Program-made: the position numbers and the translations under genes
Shown: positions 61,256 through 64,000 of the stretch, piece after piece
Position numbering within the stretch: position 1 is the first letter of the stretch
Layout: the number at the start of each line of letters is the position of its first letter
From: Microvirga sp. 3-52
GTDB taxonomy: Bacteria > Pseudomonadota > Alphaproteobacteria > Rhizobiales > Beijerinckiaceae
NCBI RefSeq assembly: GCF_018383585.1
Contig: NZ_JAHAMK010000024.1
Span: forward strand, 1 to 64,000
Reading direction: 5' to 3'
Length of the DNA: 64,000 bases
Notes under the pieces: generated by a model
The model's input: only the letters and a program-made list of their open reading frames with translations
Database searches by the model: none
What the model was told of the DNA's origin: nothing

Positions 61256-61710
61256 CGAGAAAGCAACGCCGCTTGACCCTGATCGGAATCGCAGGATGCG
61301 TCCTCGCGGTTGCGCTCGGTCTCGTGCTCTACGCCATGAACGACACGATCGTGTTCTTCAATTCGCCGGCCGACATCCAGGCGAAGAACGTGCAGCCCGG
61401 CACGCGCATCCGCCTCGGCGGCCTCGTCAAGGAAGGCTCGGTTCAGCGCAATTCCGACCAGCAGATCACCTTCGAGGTCATGGATGCGCAGGCGGCGATC
61501 CAGGTGAGCTACAAGGGCCTGCTGCCCGATCTGTTCCGCGAAGGGCAGGGGGTCGTGGCCGAAGGCGTGCTCGTCAGTCCGAGCGTGTTCCGGGCCGATT
61601 CCGTTCTCGCCAAGCATGACGAGAACTACATGCCCCGCGAGGTGGCCGATACCTTGAAGAAGCAGGGCCACTGGCAGGGCGAAGCCAATGCTTCGCCCAA
61701 GACGCAGTAG
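61252..61710 (+). CDS. ccmE: Cytochrome c maturation haem chaperone CcmE
   Basis: This 152-aa protein has one N-terminal membrane helix (about 8-28) and an OB-fold periplasmic domain. The covalent haem-binding His is H122 in KHDENYMP, with Y126 as the axial ligand. [26 protein letters not shown] is the family start. It transfers haem from CcmC to CcmF. It overlaps ccmI by four bases. Confidence 0.97.
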   Translation: MTRKQRRLTLIGIAGCVLAVALGLVLYAMNDTIVFFNSPADIQAKNVQPGTRIRLGGLVKEGSVQRNSDQQITFEVMDAQAAIQVSYKGLLPDLFREGQGVVAEGVLVSPSVFRADSVLAKHDENYMPREVADTLKKQGHWQGEANASPKTQ

Positions 61711-61725
61711 CAAGGGAGAATCCTC

Positions 61726-63708
61726 GTGTTGGTCGAGGCTGGACATTTCGCACTTGCGCTGGCCCTTGGGTTGTCCCTGATCCAGTTCGTCGTGCCGCTC
61801 TGGGGTGCACGCGCGAACGACCCCGTCCTGATGGCCGTTGCGCCCACGAGCGCACTCGCCGTGCTGGCCTGCATTGCGTTCTCGTTTCTTGCGCTGACCT
61901 TCGCCTATGTGAACTCCGATTTCTCGGTGCTCAACGTCGTCCAGAACTCCCATTCGGCCAAGCCGCTGATCTACAAGATCTCCGGCGTGTGGGGAAACCA
62001 CGAGGGCTCCATGCTGCTCTGGGTGCTGATCCTCGCTCTCTTCGGCGGCGTGGTGGCGCTCGCGAGAAACAGCATCCCCATGCGGCTGCAGGCGAATACG
62101 CTCGCGGTTCAGGCTTCGATCACCATTGCCTTCCTGCTCTTCATTCTCACGACCTCGAATCCCTTCACGCGCGTCATTCCGGCACTGCCGGAAGGACAGG
62201 ATCTCAACCCGCTGCTGCAGGATCCCGGTCTCGCGATCCATCCGCCGCTGCTCTACATCGGCTATGTGGGCTTCTCGATTTCCTTCGCCTTCGCCTGCGC
62301 GGCCCTGATCGACGGGCGCATTGATGCGGTCTGGGCCCGGATCGTGCGCCCCTGGACCCTCGGCGCCTGGGCTTTCCTGACGCTCGGCATCGCCATGGGC
62401 TCCTACTGGGCCTATTACGAACTCGGCTGGGGCGGCTGGTGGTTCTGGGATCCGGTGGAGAACGCCTCGCTGATGCCCTGGCTCGCAGGCACCGCGCTCA
62501 TGCATTCCACGGTCGTGATGGAAAAGCGCGACGCGCTGAAGGTCTGGACGATCCTTCTCGCCATCCTGACCTTCTCCCTGTCGCTGCTCGGCACCTTCCT
62601 CGTCCGCTCGGGCGTGCTCACCTCGGTGCATTCCTTCGCGGTGGATCCTGAGCGCGGCACCTTCATTCTCGGCATCCTGATCCTGTTCATCGGCGGATCG
62701 CTGGCGCTTTTCGCCTGGCGCGCGCCCATGCTCAAGCAGGGCGGCCTGTTCGCGCCGGTCTCCCGCGAGGGCGCGCTCGTCCTCAACAATCTCTTTCTCG
62801 CCACCGCCTGCGCCACCGTGTTCATCGGTACGCTCTATCCGCTGGCGCTCGAGGTGCTGACGGGCGAAAAGATTTCGGTCGGCGCCCCGTTCTTCAACTT
62901 CACCTTCTTGCCGCTGATCGTTCCGCTGCTGCTGCTTCTGCCGCTCGGTCAGACGCTCGCCTGGAAGCGCGGCAACTTCCTCGGCACGGCCCAGCGCCTC
63001 TATGCGGTGTTCGGCATCGCGCTTCTCGCCACCCTCGCCATGTTGGCATTCCAGCACGGCGGGCCCGTGGCTGCGCCGCTCGGAATCGGCCTCGGGATCT
63101 ATCTGGTTCTCGGCTCCATCAACGAGATCGTCACCCGGTCCTGGTCCAGGGGCGCTCCACTCCCCGTCGCCTGGCGAAAGGCGAGGGGCCTGCCGCGCTC
63201 GGCCTGGGGCACGTCCATTGCCCATGCGGGCGTCGGCCTCACGGTCATCGGCATTGCCGCGACGGCCTGGGGCGTCGAAGCCATCGGCAGCCTGAGGCCG
63301 GGCGAGCGGCTCGGGGCGGGCGACTATGAGGTGCGGCTCGAGCAGGTCACGCCGCGCATCGAGGCCAATTACCGGGAGGATGTCGCCGTCCTGACGGTCC
63401 TCGGCGCCGGCCGCGAGCTCGGCACCATCGAGACCATGAAGCGGCTCTACGTGACCCGTGGCATGCCCACGACGGAAGCGGGAATCCTGACCACGGGTCT
63501 CGGCCAGGTCTATGCCAGCATCGGCGAGGTGCAGGCGGACGGGTCCATCGGCATGAGACTCTATCACAAGCCGCTGGTTCTGCTGATCTGGATCGGCTCC
63601 CTCGTGATGGCCGCAGGAGGGACCCTGTCGCTGACGGATCGGCGCCTGCGCATCGGCGCTCCGGCTCGCGCGAAAGTCGCGCCGCCGGTCGCCGTTCCGG
63701 CCGAGTAG
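61726..63708 (+). CDS. ccmF: Cytochrome c haem lyase subunit CcmF
   Basis: This 660-aa polytopic membrane protein starts at GTG 61726 after AAGGGAGAA; a TTG at 61729 is next. The tryptophan-rich haem-binding motif is GWGGWWFWDPVENASLMPWL. KISGVWGNHEGSMLLWVLIL and LAIHPPLLYIGYVGFSI are conserved His-containing segments. About 15 hydrophobic stretches are present. It ligates haem to apocytochrome c. It lies 15 bases after ccmE. Confidence 0.97.
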   Translation: MLVEAGHFALALALGLSLIQFVVPLWGARANDPVLMAVAPTSALAVLACIAFSFLALTFAYVNSDFSVLNVVQNSHSAKPLIYKISGVWGNHEGSMLLWVLILALFGGVVALARNSIPMRLQANTLAVQASITIAFLLFILTTSNPFTRVIPALPEGQDLNPLLQDPGLAIHPPLLYIGYVGFSISFAFACAALIDGRIDAVWARIVRPWTLGAWAFLTLGIAMGSYWAYYELGWGGWWFWDPVENASLMPWLAGTALMHSTVVMEKRDALKVWTILLAILTFSLSLLGTFLVRSGVLTSVHSFAVDPERGTFILGILILFIGGSLALFAWRAPMLKQGGLFAPVSREGALVLNNLFLATACATVFIGTLYPLALEVLTGEKISVGAPFFNFTFLPLIVPLLLLLPLGQTLAWKRGNFLGTAQRLYAVFGIALLATLAMLAFQHGGPVAAPLGIGLGIYLVLGSINEIVTRSWSRGAPLPVAWRKARGLPRSAWGTSIAHAGVGLTVIGIAATAWGVEAIGSLRPGERLGAGDYEVRLEQVTPRIEANYREDVAVLTVLGAGRELGTIETMKRLYVTRGMPTTEAGILTTGLGQVYASIGEVQADGSIGMRLYHKPLVLLIWIGSLVMAAGGTLSLTDRRLRIGAPARAKVAPPVAVPAE

Positions 63709-63711
63709 GCG

Positions 63712-64000
63712 ATGCGCTTCGTTCTCGCTCTCATGGCGGCGCTTCTGTTCGGCGGTCCGGTCTTCGCCGTACAGCCGGACGAGGTGCTCAAGGATCCGGC
63801 CTTGGAGAAGCGCGCCCGCGAGATTTCGGCGGGGTTGCGCTGCCTCGTCTGCCAGAACCAGTCCATCGACGATTCCGACGCGCAGCTCGCCAAGGATCTG
63901 CGGCTCCTGGTGCGCGAGCGCCTGGTGGCCGGGGACACAAACCAGCAGGTGGAACATTTCCTCGTGCAGCGCTACGGCGAATTCGTGCTGCTCAAGCCCA
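63712..64000 (+). CDS. ccmH: Cytochrome c maturation protein CcmH, 3' end outside the window
   Basis: The first 96 codons are visible. A signal peptide ([19 protein letters not shown]) precedes the thioredoxin-like motif [24 protein letters not shown], whose CxxC reduces apocytochrome disulfides. The helical [16 protein letters not shown] segment follows. It starts three bases after the ccmF stop, so the four ccm genes form one operon. Confidence 0.95.
   Translation, partial: MRFVLALMAALLFGGPVFAVQPDEVLKDPALEKRAREISAGLRCLVCQNQSIDDSDAQLAKDLRLLVRERLVAGDTNQQVEHFLVQRYGEFVLLKP

Noticed and set aside
61246-63957. A minus-strand open frame of 903 codons
   Set aside because: It is antisense to ccmE, ccmF and ccmH, which are unmistakable. 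Its Glu/Arg/Gly-rich composition is that of a shadow frame.

Overview
The window is GC-rich alphaproteobacterial chromosome, most likely from a Hyphomicrobiales member of the Methylobacteriaceae/Microvirga type. This is inferred from a MucR/Ros regulator, an HWE-family histidine kinase, a DUF2336 protein, a split DUF1254/DUF1214 pair, a system I cytochrome c maturation (ccm) operon and a Rhodobacter-type gene transfer agent (GTA) cluster. No rRNA, tRNA, CRISPR array, integrase or insertion sequence was seen.

Layout. 1-9.6 kb: chromosomal genes for a DUF2938 membrane protein, Fe superoxide dismutase, a membrane protein with a charged tail, an isochorismatase-like hydrolase, a PAS/GAF/HWE sensor kinase, an oligopeptidase B-type peptidase, MucR and an FtrA/GlxA-type regulator. 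9.6-17.7 kb: a rhodanese, a DUF6456 protein, SufE, a peptidoglycan-binding protein, DUF1491, and a tetR-MFS-aldo/keto reductase operon with a large palindrome upstream of tetR. 18-24.3 kb: DUF2336, GNAT, a class A PBP with its DUF1214/DUF1254 neighbours, and a YcgN-type Cys-cluster protein. 24.7-34.9 kb: an RTX serralysin-like metalloprotease with small satellites, an AI-2E family permease, glycine-zipper and DUF2939 proteins, an orphan TRAP binding protein, an endonuclease/exonuclease/phosphatase protein, small membrane proteins and a LuxR regulator.

35.2-57.6 kb: a full-length GTA structural cluster in the canonical order gp1, gp2 (terminase), gp3 (portal), gp3.5, gp4 (protease), gp5 (capsid), gp6-gp15. 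It is followed by DUF2793, a GH108 muramidase and a holin-like protein. It differs from the compact model cluster in three ways. (1) Three structural genes carry lesions: a -1 frameshift in the capsid gene, a 1-base surplus at the start of gp10.1, and an in-frame TGA replacing an expected Trp codon in gp15. (2) About a dozen copies of a roughly 90-bp REP-like palindromic element fill its intergenic gaps. (3) Non-GTA genes sit inside it: two secreted trypsin-like proteases, two lipoproteins and a DUF465 gene. The cluster therefore looks like a domesticated GTA that is decaying or being invaded by repeats, unless the lesions are sequencing errors or recoding sites.

57.7-64 kb: a PepSY-like periplasmic protein, an OmpR-type regulator and its sensor kinase, then ccmI-ccmE-ccmF-ccmH (the last cut by the window edge) for cytochrome c haem attachment.

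All functional calls come from reading motifs and gene order by eye. No database search was run.
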